Source of the DNA: Georgenia sp. M64
GTDB lineage: Bacteria; Actinomycetota; Actinomycetes; Actinomycetales; Actinomycetaceae
Length of the DNA stretch: 64,000 nucleotides
Direction of reading: 5' to 3'
NCBI RefSeq assembly: GCF_038049925.1
Contig: NZ_CP145809.1
Coordinates: 3,010,599-3,074,598, forward strand
This document shows, piece by piece, positions 11,401-19,400 of this stretch. A model generated the notes under the pieces. It was not told where the DNA came from. It saw nothing but the letters and a program-made list of their open reading frames with translations, and did not search any database. Both the position numbers and the translations under genes were made by a program. Numbering within the stretch: the stretch's first letter is position 1; each line of letters begins with the position of its first letter.

Positions 11401-12388
11401 CACCCCGCCCGCCCCGTCGGGCGGCGTCGTCATCACCTTCGACGAGAAGCCGGCGCCGGGGCTGACCGGCTTCGGTGGCGCCGTCGGCACCGTCGTCGCG
11501 AACCCGACCGACGCCGGCAACCAGGTCGCGCAGATCGTCAGGTCGGCACCGTCGGAGCTCTGGGCGGGCGTCACGGTCTCGACCGGACCGGGACTCACCG
11601 TCCCGGCCATCCCGCTCGACGTCGCGACGACGATGACCGCGCGGGTGTGGTCACCCGAGGCGGGCGTCCCGGTCCGCCTCAAGGTGGAGGACGCCAGCGA
11701 CGGCGCCGTCTCGGTCGAGACCGAGGCCACCACGACGACGGCCCGCGCCTGGGAGACCCTGACGTTCGACCTCGCCGAGCACGTGCCGGGCACCCCCGCG
11801 CTCGACCCGGCGGCGACCTACGACAAGGTCTCGGCGTTCTTCGACTTCGGGACCGCGTACTCGGCCGAGGACACCGCCGCGACCTTCTACCTCGACGACC
11901 TGGGGTACCCGGTCGCGCCCGGGCTGGTCATCTCGTTCGACCCGGCGCCGACCCTGCTCGGCTTCGGCGGTGCCGAGGACTCCACCGTCGTCACCGACCC
12001 GGCCGACCCCGCCAACGCGGTGCTGCGGGTCGTGAAGAACCCGCCCGAGGTGTGGGCGGGGACGATCGTCGCGACCGAGGACGACCTGCGGGTCCCGGTG
12101 ATCCCGTTCAGCGACGGGAGCACATCGATCACCGTGCGGGTGTGGTCGCCCGAGGCGGGCGTCCCCGTCCGCCTCAAGGTCGAGGGCACCGACCCCGCCG
12201 TCAACGTCGAGACGGAGGCGACCACCACCGTCGCCGGCGCCTGGGAGACCTTGACGTTCGACTTCGCGAACGCCGTCGCGACGCCGCTGGACCTGGCCGC
12301 CGAGTACGACCGGGTGGTCATCTTCTTCGACTTCGGGACGGTGGGTTCGGGGACGACGTACTACGCGGACGACATCACCTTCCCGTAG
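8483..12388 (+). CDS. Secreted multidomain GH16 endo-beta-1,3-glucanase with nested domains
   Basis: 1301 residues, exported: a twin-arginine-free signal peptide (residues 1-36, cleavage near AGA-EPP). Layout: CBM11-like beta-sandwich (about 40-225); Calx-beta domain (about 228-346, with AQAGRDYTPVAGTLTF); a second CBM11-like domain starting at 350 (LLLDDFERTPDLW) that is interrupted twice, first by an EF-hand-bearing insert (about 397-503, DTDGDGRTDL), then by the GH16 catalytic domain (about 551-801); the second sandwich finishes at 803-873. Next come an Ig-like domain (about 875-970) and two tandem ~155-residue repeats (about 980-1143 and 1146-1301, both with VWSPEAGVPVRLKVE). The GH16 active site is EIDFME: nucleophile E683, D685, acid/base E688; the extra Met marks the laminarinase-type branch. 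It probably degrades laminarin or fungal beta-glucan outside the cell under control of the divergent LacI-type regulator. Confidence 0.93.
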   Translation: MTASKHPPSRLRRGAALATAAALSLTAVGVAGAAGAEPPVLVVEDFESLPSGTDPDGVPVGFTTFQGAGSTVTIDSASPPATADGVDGHALRMEVDVTSYAGVVDAFTNEAVNQWVPQDWSAYKGFTMWLHGLGTGNTLFVDLLENRNPGSTSDDAERWSVDVVDDFTGWREISIPFSELTRKGVGNNAPDDGFEGTEVHGWALGALGTGGARTYWVDNVGVYGVAEVPDLAVGLATRNVDVPEGTTGDVTVRLNRTMREEDPDQVTVDYAVEPGTAQAGRDYTPVAGTLTFTKDGPRELTFPLETADNGKDDGDRRVILRLSDPVGAAAGIMQAAGTILDDEPYDPLLLDDFERTPDLWDGGDAVTLDNPEIAAGDADALPGQGAQERVLAATVGGPVGVDIAVEGQLCNAGNGVVTVSLLSTPGFDATSVDHTTVTLGDAHETHVDRTGQARRHETDTDGDGRTDLVLHLRAKETGLACDDQALPLAGETFDGRAITNRPTQERFGRDFALGQDWSATEGMSFWYRGQGTGDEISVEVLDNRAPDPGPQGWDLVWSDEFDEAAGTRPNPDNWGYELGDGTVNGIPGWGNSEPQYYTDSPDNAATDGEGNLVITAREADGEQCYYGECEYTSARLLSKHKAEFAYGRIEARIQVPDGGAGLWPAFWSLGTDIEQVGWPQTGEIDFMEYVSRIPGEVFGTVHGPGYSGGEAYGDIMTVEGDVPGAFRTTTIVWGPDRIEWYLDGTLYHTATPADVAPDEWVFNDPVFLLLNMAVGGSFGGAVDPTVAFPQEMKVDYVRVFQGPDTAERFEASFVDDSTGWRQVSLPFTDFERSADQPAGAPDDGFGLDEVWGYGFGVPSGSGTVLLDQVRLSDTTAPEVTITDDVAAETATGDVTFTFTFSEDVGTSFTASDVVLTGGTKGAFTRVDATHATVVARPPADSTGTLEVAVAAGAVSDIAGNTNAAGASARQAYDTPPAPSGGVVITFDEKPAPGLTGFGGAVGTVVANPTDAGNQVAQIVRSAPSELWAGVTVSTGPGLTVPAIPLDVATTMTARVWSPEAGVPVRLKVEDASDGAVSVETEATTTTARAWETLTFDLAEHVPGTPALDPAATYDKVSAFFDFGTAYSAEDTAATFYLDDLGYPVAPGLVISFDPAPTLLGFGGAEDSTVVTDPADPANAVLRVVKNPPEVWAGTIVATEDDLRVPVIPFSDGSTSITVRVWSPEAGVPVRLKVEGTDPAVNVETEATTTVAGAWETLTFDFANAVATPLDLAAEYDRVVIFFDFGTVGSGTTYYADDITFP

Positions 12389-12395
12389 GGCGTCG

Positions 12396-12432
12396 GGGCG
12401 GGCAGTGCGGTGACGTGCCGCGCTGCCCGCCC
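12396..12432 (+). terminator. Terminator of the GH16 gene
   Basis: 15-bp stem (GGGCGGGCAGTGCGG / CCGCGCTGCCCGCCC) with a 7-nt loop, 7 bp after the GH16 stop. One pair is G-U when transcribed on the + strand but A-C on the other, so the hairpin is tuned to the glucanase transcript. Confidence 0.78.
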
Positions 12433-12459
12433 ACGGCCGCCGGCTCAGCCGGCGGCCGT
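12433..12459 (-). terminator. Hairpin overlapping the udgX stop codon
   Basis: 13-bp perfect inverted repeat around one base (ACGGCCGCCGGCT-C-AGCCGGCGGCCGT). It overlaps the last codons and stop of the minus-strand uracil-DNA glycosylase gene and abuts the GH16 terminator, so the convergent pair is insulated by two hairpins in 64 bp. Confidence 0.55.
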
Positions 12460-13071
12460 GCGCAGGTCGGCCACGAGCGCGGCGAAGGCCTCGTCGTAGC
12501 CGGACCTGCCGCGCAGGCGGAGCACCGCGGAGGGGTGCGACGTCACCAGGACCCGCGGCTGCGCGGGCAGGCCGGGCGCGCTCAGCCACGTGCCGCGCTC
12601 GGCCCCGATCCGGACGTCGCGCCCCAGCACCGCGCGGGCGGCGGTGGCGCCGAGGGCGACGACGACGTCCGGCCGGACCGCCGCGACCTCGGCCTCCAGC
12701 CACGGGTGGCACGCCTCGACGTGGGCGACGCCGGGCTTGGCGTGGATGCGCCGCTTCCCCTGCGCGCGGAACCGGAAGTGCTTGACCGCGTTGGTGAGGT
12801 AGACCTCCGCACGGTCGATCCCGGCCGCCGCGAGCGCCTCGTCGAGCAGGCGCCCGGCCGGTCCCACGAACGGCTCCCCCGCCCGGTCCTCCGCGTCGCC
12901 GGGCTGCTCCCCCACGAGGACCACCCGTGCCCGCTCGCCGCCGGCCGAGAAGACGACCTGGGTCGCATCGGCCCAGAGCTCGCAGCCGCGGCACCCCGGA
13001 GCGGCGGCCCGCAGGCTCTCGACGTCACCCTCCGGCGGAACCCACCGGTCCGCGCCGGGCCGGCCGGTCAT
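12445..13071 (-). CDS. udgX: UdgX-type uracil-DNA glycosylase
   Basis: 208 residues. UdgX enzymes remove uracil from DNA and, unlike other UDGs, stay covalently attached to the abasic site through the His of a KRRIH loop. That loop is present (GKRRIHAKPG, His110), with the family-4-like GEQPGDAED motif at 54-62 and HPSAVLR near 179-185. Fe-S ligands visible are C27 and C30 (CRGC) and C121; at the place where family-4 enzymes have the fourth cysteine there is VKH with H98. The ATG at 13071 overlaps the DUF72 stop as ATGA, so the gene is translationally coupled. The longer open frame upstream is a shadow of DUF72. Confidence 0.9.
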   Translation of the reverse strand: MTGRPGADRWVPPEGDVESLRAAAPGCRGCELWADATQVVFSAGGERARVVLVGEQPGDAEDRAGEPFVGPAGRLLDEALAAAGIDRAEVYLTNAVKHFRFRAQGKRRIHAKPGVAHVEACHPWLEAEVAAVRPDVVVALGATAARAVLGRDVRIGAERGTWLSAPGLPAQPRVLVTSHPSAVLRLRGRSGYDEAFAALVADLRTAAG

Positions 13072-14051
13072 CGGCCCGCCCCGCCGAGCCGCCAGCGGCT
13101 GTCGGCGCCGAGCGCGGGCAGCCCGGCCGGCGCCCCCGCTCGGCCCGCCGGACCCGAGCCGTCCGGCGCAACCTCGCCGACCGCCCGCCGCGCCCGGACG
13201 GGCCCGACCGGCGGCTGGACCCCGGTGGGCTCCGCCGCGATGCCCGCCAGCCGGCCCGCGAGCGCCATGGCGTCGAACGGGGCCCGGACCTTGACGTCGT
13301 TGTCGAAGTACACGACGACGTCGCGGCCGTCGGCGTGCCACCGGCGGACCCGCTCCGCCCACCGGTCCAGCGCGGCGTCGTCGTACCCGCTGACGTAGAG
13401 CTCCTCGTCGCCGTGCAGACGGACGTAGACGAGGTCGGCGGTGACCTCCTCGAGCAGCGGCCACCGCCCGGCGGTGTCCGCGACGACGAGCGCAACACCT
13501 CGCTCACGCAGCAGCCGGGTGAACTCGGGGTCCCGGTAGCTCTCGTGCCGCACCTCCATGGCGTGGCGGAGCGGCCGGTCGGCCGGCACCTGTGTCAGGG
13601 GGTCCTTCACCCGGGCGTCGTGCCCGCGGGCCAGCGCCGCGGCGGCCGCCGTCGTCGTCGGGAGCTGGTCGAGGAACCGCTCCACGCGGCCGGCGTCGAA
13701 CCGCAGCTGGGGTGGGAGCTGCCACAGGACCGGACCGAGCTTCTCGCCCAGGGCGAGGACCCCCGAGGCGAAGAAGTTCGCCAGGGGCCCCGCCACGTCG
13801 TCGAGCTTCTTCATGTGGGTGATGAACCGGCCACCCTTGACCGCGAAGAGGAAGTCCGCCGGCGTCTGCGCCGACCACGCCCGGTAGCTCGACGGTGACT
13901 GGAGGGAGTAGAACGACCCGTTGATCTCCACCGTGGACAGACGGCTGGCGACGAGCTCCAGCTCCCGGCGCTGGGCCAGGCCGGGCGGGTAGAAGGTGCC
14001 CCGCCACGGCGCGTACCGCCAGCCCGAGATGCCGACGTGGACGGTGGCCAT
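13068..14051 (-). CDS. DUF72 family protein (YecE-like TIM barrel)
   Basis: 327 residues. MATVHVGISGWRYAPWRGTFYPPGL is the hallmark N-terminus of DUF72, followed by VEINGSFYSLQSPSSY, FLFAVKGGRFITH, LGPVLWQLPP and the late VYVRLHGDEELY and VVVYFDNDV segments. The fold resembles a TIM-barrel isomerase/nuclease, but the reaction is not established. About 60 residues after 265 are an Ala/Gly/Pro-rich tail. It is first in an operon with udgX (ATGA overlap), which hints at a link with DNA repair. There is no SD; TAGGGT lies 6 nt before the ATG, so the mRNA is probably leaderless. Confidence 0.9.
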   Translation of the reverse strand: MATVHVGISGWRYAPWRGTFYPPGLAQRRELELVASRLSTVEINGSFYSLQSPSSYRAWSAQTPADFLFAVKGGRFITHMKKLDDVAGPLANFFASGVLALGEKLGPVLWQLPPQLRFDAGRVERFLDQLPTTTAAAAALARGHDARVKDPLTQVPADRPLRHAMEVRHESYRDPEFTRLLRERGVALVVADTAGRWPLLEEVTADLVYVRLHGDEELYVSGYDDAALDRWAERVRRWHADGRDVVVYFDNDVKVRAPFDAMALAGRLAGIAAEPTGVQPPVGPVRARRAVGEVAPDGSGPAGRAGAPAGLPALGADSRWRLGGAGR

Positions 14052-14057
14052 GGCCCG

Positions 14058-14063
14058 ACCCTA
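14058..14063 (-). promoter_or_regulatory. -10 box for leaderless DUF72-udgX mRNA
   Basis: TAGGGT (minus strand) followed by 6 nt and the ATG of the DUF72 gene; transcription from it would begin at or next to the start codon. Confidence 0.6.
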
Positions 14064-14076
14064 GATCGGGGTGGCC

Positions 14077-14142
14077 GGTGCGGCGAGCGGGTGCGGCACG
14101 GCGAGGGGGTGCTACGCGACGACCGGTGCGGCGAGCGGGTGC
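14077..14142. repeat. Direct repeat of an 18-bp G-rich unit
   Basis: GGTGCGGCGAGCGGGTGC occurs at 14077-14094 and again at 14125-14142, 48 bp apart, with a degenerate third start near 14155. It lies in the non-coding DNA between DUF72 and hpf. Function unknown. Confidence 0.7.
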
Positions 14143-14180
14143 ACCGCGACGTCGGGTGCGGCGAGAGCCGCGGACAGGGC

Positions 14181-14212
14181 CGGGGCCCGTCGCCGGCGCG
14201 CGACGGGCCCCG
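14181..14212 (-). terminator. hpf terminator hairpin
   Basis: 13-bp perfect stem (CGGGGCCCGTCGC / GCGACGGGCCCCG) with a 6-nt loop, 27 bp past the hpf stop codon. Confidence 0.75.
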
Positions 14213-14238
14213 GGCAGGTCAGGGGTGTGACCCGGCGG

Positions 14239-14898
14239 TCAGGCGGGCCGCCCGGCGTGGTCGAGGACGTGGTTCGACGCGGTCACGACGGTGTCGAGCC
14301 GGATCACGCCGTAGGTCCAGCCGTGGCGGTGGTAGACGGCGCACGGCTGGCCGGTCTCCTCGTCGATGAAGAGGTAGAACGGGTGCCCGACGAGCTCCAT
14401 CTCGTACAGGGCCTGGTCGACCGTCATCGGGGTGGCCTCGTGGAGCTTCTGGCGCACGATCACCGGGGAGTCGCCCAGCTGGGCCTCGACGCTCTCCCCC
14501 GGCCGCGTCGGCGGGTGGGGTCGCTCCTCCTGCTCGACCTCGGGCTCCTGCTCGACGCTGGGCGCCTGCCCGGGTGGCGGGGGTGAGTAGCGGTGGTGGT
14601 CCTTGCGGCGGTCACGGACCCGGCGGAGCCGCTCGACGAGCTTGCCGACGGCGAGGTCCAGCGCGCCGTACCGGTCGGAGGCACTGGCCTCGGCACGGAT
14701 CACGGGCCCCTTGTCGCGCACGGTGATCTCGATCTTCTCGGCCTGGTCGCTCTGGCGCGGGTTGCGCTCGTGGGTGAGCTCGACGTCCACGCGCTGCGCC
14801 CGGGGGGCCAGCTGCTCGATCTTCCCGAGCTTCTCCTCGACCTGCTCGCGGAAGCGGTCGGCGATCTCGGTGTTGCGGCCCTTGACGACGATCTCCAT
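14239..14898 (-). CDS. hpf: Ribosome hibernation promoting factor, long form
   Basis: 219 residues. HPF binds the 30S subunit at the A/P-site region and the long form joins ribosomes as 100S dimers in stationary phase. The N-terminal S30AE domain (MEIVVKGRNTEIADRFREQVEEKL to about residue 105) is followed by a charged linker and the C-terminal dimerisation domain (IVRQKLHEATPMTVDQA, MELVGHPFYLFIDEETG, VYHRHGWTYGVIRL). The start at 14898 is set by GGAGGTCACC immediately before the ATG; the longer frame upstream is not supported. Monocistronic, with its own terminator. Placed between comF and the accessory insert that separates it from secA. Confidence 0.95.
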   Translation of the reverse strand: MEIVVKGRNTEIADRFREQVEEKLGKIEQLAPRAQRVDVELTHERNPRQSDQAEKIEITVRDKGPVIRAEASASDRYGALDLAVGKLVERLRRVRDRRKDHHRYSPPPPGQAPSVEQEPEVEQEERPHPPTRPGESVEAQLGDSPVIVRQKLHEATPMTVDQALYEMELVGHPFYLFIDEETGQPCAVYHRHGWTYGVIRLDTVVTASNHVLDHAGRPA

Positions 14899-15064
14899 GG
14901 TGACCTCCATAGGTGGGGGCTCTGCCGGCCCCGGACGTGACGATCTCGCGCCGGTTGGTTCACGGGCGAGCGAGGGGGGTGCGGACCACCTCCTCCCGGC
15001 CCTGGCCGGGTCGCGCTTCCCTGCGCGGCGCCTGCGGCCTCGGGCTGTGCTCCATGCACCAACG

Positions 15065-15859
15065 TTAGTCGCAATTGGCGGCCGCGGGCATGTCCGCGCG
15101 GACACTCCCGCCGGGAACGCGCAGGGTCCGGGCGGGAGCGGGGGTGCTGGCGAGGGCGAGGCCCGCGACGACGTGCGCGCCGGCGTCCGACAGTGCGCTG
15201 ACGCACGCGGCCAGGGTCGCCCCGGTGGTCACGACGTCGTCCACGACCACGACCACCGCGCCCGGGGGGAGAAGGGCCGCGACGACCACCCCGCCACGGC
15301 GGTTGCGCGCCCTCGACCGCGCGCCACGGCCCGCCTGGTGGGCGCCGCCACCCCGACGACGGAGCGCGTCGACGACGAGCACCCGGTCCACCGCGGAGGG
15401 GTGGTCGGCGAGGCCGGACGCGAGGCCGCGCGCCACGGCGTCGGCGAGCTCCCCCACGACGAACCGGTGGGCCAGCCGCCGGCGCAGGCCCGACGGCGCG
15501 GGCATGACGAGGACCGTGCGGGAGGCGTCGGCAGCCGGTCCCAGCGCCGCTCGCAGGGCCGGGTCGAGGGCCCACGCCCGGGCGGCCGCCGCGACGGCGC
15601 GCAGCAGTGCCGCGGAGATGTCCCGGCGCCGGTGGTTCTTCCACGCCAGGACCACCGAGCGCACCGGGCCGGCGTAGGCGCCCACCGACCACACCGGTGG
15701 GCCGTCCCCGGCGATCATCGGTGCGTCCTGCTCGCACCGCCGCGGGGTCGCTGCGAGCAGGTCACGGCACCGCGCGCACAGGGCCACGTCCCACCGGCCG
15801 CACCCGGCGCACTCCACCGGCAGGACGAGCCGCCCGGCGGACCGCAGGGCGCCGAGCAA
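15065..15859 (-). CDS. ComF family phosphoribosyltransferase-like protein
   Basis: About 264 residues. Two CxxC pairs near the N-terminus (CAGC, CARC within about 15 residues) form the zinc ribbon of ComF proteins, and VVVVDDVVTTGATL near residue 225 is the PRPP-binding loop of type I phosphoribosyltransferases. ComF proteins support DNA uptake in competent bacteria; in actinobacteria the role is unproven. No ATG is available. I chose TTG 15859 because GGGAGG lies 5-6 nt upstream; GTG 15895 is an alternative without SD. It follows lpqB by 92 bp. The much longer open frame upstream is a shadow of lpqB. Confidence 0.85.
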   Translation of the reverse strand: MLGALRSAGRLVLPVECAGCGRWDVALCARCRDLLAATPRRCEQDAPMIAGDGPPVWSVGAYAGPVRSVVLAWKNHRRRDISAALLRAVAAAARAWALDPALRAALGPAADASRTVLVMPAPSGLRRRLAHRFVVGELADAVARGLASGLADHPSAVDRVLVVDALRRRGGGAHQAGRGARSRARNRRGGVVVAALLPPGAVVVVVDDVVTTGATLAACVSALSDAGAHVVAGLALASTPAPARTLRVPGGSVRADMPAAANCD

Positions 15860-15951
15860 CCGGACCCTCCCGTCGTGTCCGCCGGCGACCCGCACACCGG
15901 CGAGCGTGGCCGGGCCGGGCCCGCGGCGGCGGCCAGGCTGTGGACGGCGGG

Positions 15952-17643
15952 CTACCCGGGGAGGGTGGGGAAGAACGCCTCGGTCAGCACCGGTCGCCAC
16001 GATGCGCCGTTGCGCTCGTAGATCCGCCCGCTCTCGGTGCCCACCACCAGGGAGCGGTCGCCCCGGCCCGCGGTGATCGTCACGGCACCGTCGACGGCGG
16101 GCAGCCGCGTGGTGGGACCGCCGATGGGCAGCAGGTGGACCACGGGCGCCGCGTCCCCGCCGGAGGTGCCCAGGACGGCGACCGTCTGCTCGTCCACCCA
16201 GGCGGCGTCGGTGGCGGTGGTCATCCGCTCGCCGATGCGCACCGGCTCGGCGAGGGCGCGCGGGACCCCGTCCAGGCCGCGCACGACGGCGGCGACGTCG
16301 ATCAGGGTGCGTCCGCCGGACTCCCACACCACGACGGCGCGGGCGCCCTCGCGCGAGATCCGCAGGGCGTGGACCCGGCCCCCCGCGAGCCACGGCACGT
16401 CCACCGCGACCCGGGTGCCGGAGTCCTGGACGGCGACGACGTCGCCCGCCGACTCCTGCGGGGACGTCCACACCCACCCGTCGATGTCGACCGAGGGCGC
16501 CACCAGCGCCGAGCCCTGCGCCAGGAGGAAGGACTGGGACTGGGCGGACGGGGCGGTGACGAGCCGGTCCGCGCCGTCGAGGAGGACGAGCGTGGGCTGC
16601 TCGGTCTCGTACCCGAGGGCGGGCGAGCGGGCGTCCAGCCCCGCGAGGCTGCCACCGGCCAGCGGGACCACCTCGCCGGCCACGACCTCGGCCAGCGCGC
16701 CGTCGGCGACGACCACCAGGGAGCCGGTGGTGTAGGGGTAGGAGGAGAGCTCGGGGATCGGCTCGGTGACCTCGTACGGTGCGCCGGCCGCCGTGATCTG
16801 GATGAGCTGGACGCCGGGGACGCCGAGCAGCGTGCGCTCGACCTGGGCGTACAGCGCGGCCCGCTCCTCCGGGTCGGCCGAGAGGGCGTCGGCGGAGAGG
16901 TCGACCCGCGCGACGCCGTCGGCGACCGTGACCGCCTCGACGGTCATGCGGGTGCCGGCCGGCACCATGGTGACGACGCCGGGCGAGAGCCACTGCGAGG
17001 GACCGTCGAGCAGGCCGCGGACCAGCGCCGTCGCCTGGTTCTCCCGCGGGTACCACCGCACGTCGGGGACGAGCGCGTCCTGCTCGGGCGTGAGGAAGTA
17101 CACCGCACCCTGGGCGTAGAGCGAGCGGAAGTTCGCGGCCGGCAGCAGGACCCCGTCGTCGAGCTCGACGATGCGCCACTCCCCCGCGGCGTTGCGCACG
17201 AGGGTGAAGCCGGCCTCGATCGTCGTCTCGGGCGGCGACTCGGTGTAGTGCCCGGCGGAGTCCACCGAGGCCTCCGCGGCGACCGTGAGGCGCACGCCGC
17301 CGTCGTCGGTGCGCCCGAACGACGGCGCCGGGTTGTCGGCGTAGATCCGCACCTGCTCGAGCGGCTGCCACGCCTGGACCGCGGGCCCGGCGAGGAACTG
17401 CCGGGCGACGAGGAACTCGTCGGAGTACCCCGCGGCCGAGGCGGTGAGGAACCCCTCGACGATCTCCTGGGGGGAGGCGCCCTCACGCGGGCCGGCCGCG
17501 AACAGGCCGATGCCCTCCGACGGCGGGAGCTCGGGCTGGGAGGCGGAGACCGGACCCGACCGGGGCAGGCTCACACAGCCCGCCAGCGCCACGAGCGCGG
17601 CGAGGAGGACGGCCAGCAGCCGGACGCTGCGACGCGACGTCAC
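15952..17643 (-). CDS. lpqB: Lipoprotein LpqB, partner of MtrAB
   Basis: 563 residues. Begins with a lipoprotein signal (VTSRRSVRLLAVLLAALVALAGC, lipid-modified Cys23). The middle has the GerMN fold (QATALVRGLLDGPSQWLSPGVVTMVPAGT), and the C-terminal half is a beta-propeller-like region. LpqB acts outside the membrane on the MtrB sensor and influences cell division and wall homeostasis. GTG 17643 overlaps the mtrB stop as GTGA, so it is the third gene of a coupled mtrA-mtrB-lpqB operon. Confidence 0.94.
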   Translation of the reverse strand: MTSRRSVRLLAVLLAALVALAGCVSLPRSGPVSASQPELPPSEGIGLFAAGPREGASPQEIVEGFLTASAAGYSDEFLVARQFLAGPAVQAWQPLEQVRIYADNPAPSFGRTDDGGVRLTVAAEASVDSAGHYTESPPETTIEAGFTLVRNAAGEWRIVELDDGVLLPAANFRSLYAQGAVYFLTPEQDALVPDVRWYPRENQATALVRGLLDGPSQWLSPGVVTMVPAGTRMTVEAVTVADGVARVDLSADALSADPEERAALYAQVERTLLGVPGVQLIQITAAGAPYEVTEPIPELSSYPYTTGSLVVVADGALAEVVAGEVVPLAGGSLAGLDARSPALGYETEQPTLVLLDGADRLVTAPSAQSQSFLLAQGSALVAPSVDIDGWVWTSPQESAGDVVAVQDSGTRVAVDVPWLAGGRVHALRISREGARAVVVWESGGRTLIDVAAVVRGLDGVPRALAEPVRIGERMTTATDAAWVDEQTVAVLGTSGGDAAPVVHLLPIGGPTTRLPAVDGAVTITAGRGDRSLVVGTESGRIYERNGASWRPVLTEAFFPTLPG

Positions 17644-19400
17644 GAGCCCTCCTCCGCCAGCTCCGACCACGACTCCGGCCCCGCGGCGCTCGAGACCTCC
17701 TGGGTGATCGTCGCCGGCTCCTCGTGGGGGTTCAGCGGCACGGGCGAGACCCCGAGCACCGCGCCGGCGTGGCGGGGCACGGTGAGCCGGAAGGACGCGC
17801 CGACGCCGATCTCCCCCCACGCCTCGAGGAGGCCGCCGTGCAGCCGGGCGTCCTCCTGGGAGATCGCCAGGCCCAGGCCGGTCCCGCCGGTGGTCCGCGC
17901 GCGGGCGGGGTCGGCGCGCCAGAAGCGGTCGAACACGTGCAGGGCCTCCTCGGCAGTCATGCCCACGCCGTGGTCGAGGACGCGCACCGCCACCGTCGTC
18001 GCGGACCCGGCGACGGTGAGGTCGATGGGGCGGCCCTCGCCGTGCTCGATCGCGTTGGCCAGGAGGTTGCGCAGGACCCGCTCCACGCGGCGGGAGTCCA
18101 CCTCCACCGTGCACGGCCCGGCGGGCAGCTGGAGCCGGATCTCGGAACCCTTGCGCTCGGCGAGGATGGCGGTGAGCTCGACCACCCGCTGGACGATGTC
18201 ACGCATGTCGCGCTCCTCGACCTCGAGGGCGGCGGCGCCGGCGTCGAACCGGGAGATCTCCAACAGGTCGGCGAGCATCGACTCGAACCGGTCGAGCTGG
18301 GTGTGCAGCAGCTCGGCGGAGCGGCGGACCGCCGGGTCGAAGGAGTCCCGGGCGTCGTGGATGAGCTCGCCCGCCATGCGGATGGTGGTCAGCGGGGTCC
18401 GCAGCTCGTGGGAGACGTCCGAGACGAACCGCTGCTGGAGGCGGGAGAGCTCCTCCATGCGCTCGATCTGTCGCTGGAGCGACTCCGCCATCTCGTTGAA
18501 GGAGTCCCCCAGCACGGCGAGCTCGTCGTGGCCGCGGACCGGGACCCGCTCGGCGAGGAGCCCGTCGGCGATCCGCTCGGCCGCGCGCGCCGCCTCCTGG
18601 ACGGGGCGCAGCACCCAGCGGGTGATGACCCACACCATGGCGCCGAGGACGACGACGAGGGCGAGGGCCCCGACCGACAGCACCCGCAGGACGAGCCGGA
18701 TCGTCTCCTCCTCCGGGGCGAGGGTGTAGATCGTGTAGAGCTCGTACGTGCCGGCGGCGGGCAGGGTGACGGTGGCGCCGACGACGATCCCGGGCTCCTC
18801 GCCGTCCTCGGCGGGCAGGCCCACCGCCTGCCAGTGCTGCCCGCCCTCGGCGGCGAGGGCGGCGCGCATCTGGTCCGAGACGACCTCGCGGGGGGCGTTG
18901 TTCGTGGCCGGCTCGGCGATGGTCACCGCCGAGGACTCGTTGGGCGAGCGCATGAGGACCGTGCCGAGCGCGCCGGAGGAGGAGGACTCCAGCGCGTCGA
19001 TCCAGTCGTTGGCCACCTGCTGGACCTGCTGGCCGGTCGTCGCCGTCGCCGAGTCGAACGTCTCCTGCGCGTCACGCGAACGCAGGGCGGCGTCGGCGAG
19101 GATCTGCTCGACCCGGGCGTCGTAGAGGCCGTCACGGACCTGGTTGCCGATGACGCCGCCGAGCAGGGCCAGCGCGACGGCTCCGCCGACGACGGTGATG
19201 GTCACCACCCGGACGCTCAGCGAGGTGCGCCACCGGCCGGCGGCCGTGAGGATCTTGCGGCGCGCGCGCAGGCGCAGCGGCTCGGTGGCGCGCGGCCGGT
19301 AGGTCGTGGCCGGTCCCGCACGGTGGGGGACCGAGCCGCGCGGGAGCGCGGGCGCGGCCGGGAGGCTCGCGCCGCGGCTCTCGGCGACGTCCCGGCTCAC
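17640..19400 (-). CDS. mtrB: Sensor histidine kinase MtrB
   Basis: 586 residues. Topology: cytoplasmic Arg-rich N-terminus, TM1 at about 63-85, an extracellular sensor domain, TM2 before the HAMP domain (about 265-315), dimerisation/phosphoacceptor helix with H331 (FVSDVSHELRTPLTTIRMAG) and a HATPase domain (NLLANAIEHGEG, DHGVGM, GGTGLGLAI). MtrB phosphorylates MtrA and controls cell wall, osmotic response and division genes. The start is GTG 19400, overlapping the mtrA stop as GTGA; the longer frame upstream is mtrA shadow. The C-terminal 40 residues are polar. Confidence 0.95.
   Translation of the reverse strand: MSRDVAESRGASLPAAPALPRGSVPHRAGPATTYRPRATEPLRLRARRKILTAAGRWRTSLSVRVVTITVVGGAVALALLGGVIGNQVRDGLYDARVEQILADAALRSRDAQETFDSATATTGQQVQQVANDWIDALESSSSGALGTVLMRSPNESSAVTIAEPATNNAPREVVSDQMRAALAAEGGQHWQAVGLPAEDGEEPGIVVGATVTLPAAGTYELYTIYTLAPEEETIRLVLRVLSVGALALVVVLGAMVWVITRWVLRPVQEAARAAERIADGLLAERVPVRGHDELAVLGDSFNEMAESLQRQIERMEELSRLQQRFVSDVSHELRTPLTTIRMAGELIHDARDSFDPAVRRSAELLHTQLDRFESMLADLLEISRFDAGAAALEVEERDMRDIVQRVVELTAILAERKGSEIRLQLPAGPCTVEVDSRRVERVLRNLLANAIEHGEGRPIDLTVAGSATTVAVRVLDHGVGMTAEEALHVFDRFWRADPARARTTGGTGLGLAISQEDARLHGGLLEAWGEIGVGASFRLTVPRHAGAVLGVSPVPLNPHEEPATITQEVSSAAGPESWSELAEEGS

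Noticed and set aside
15065-17371. 768-codon frame extending comF upstream across lpqB
   Set aside because: Only the last ~264 codons show ComF motifs; the rest overlaps the well-supported lpqB gene in another frame.
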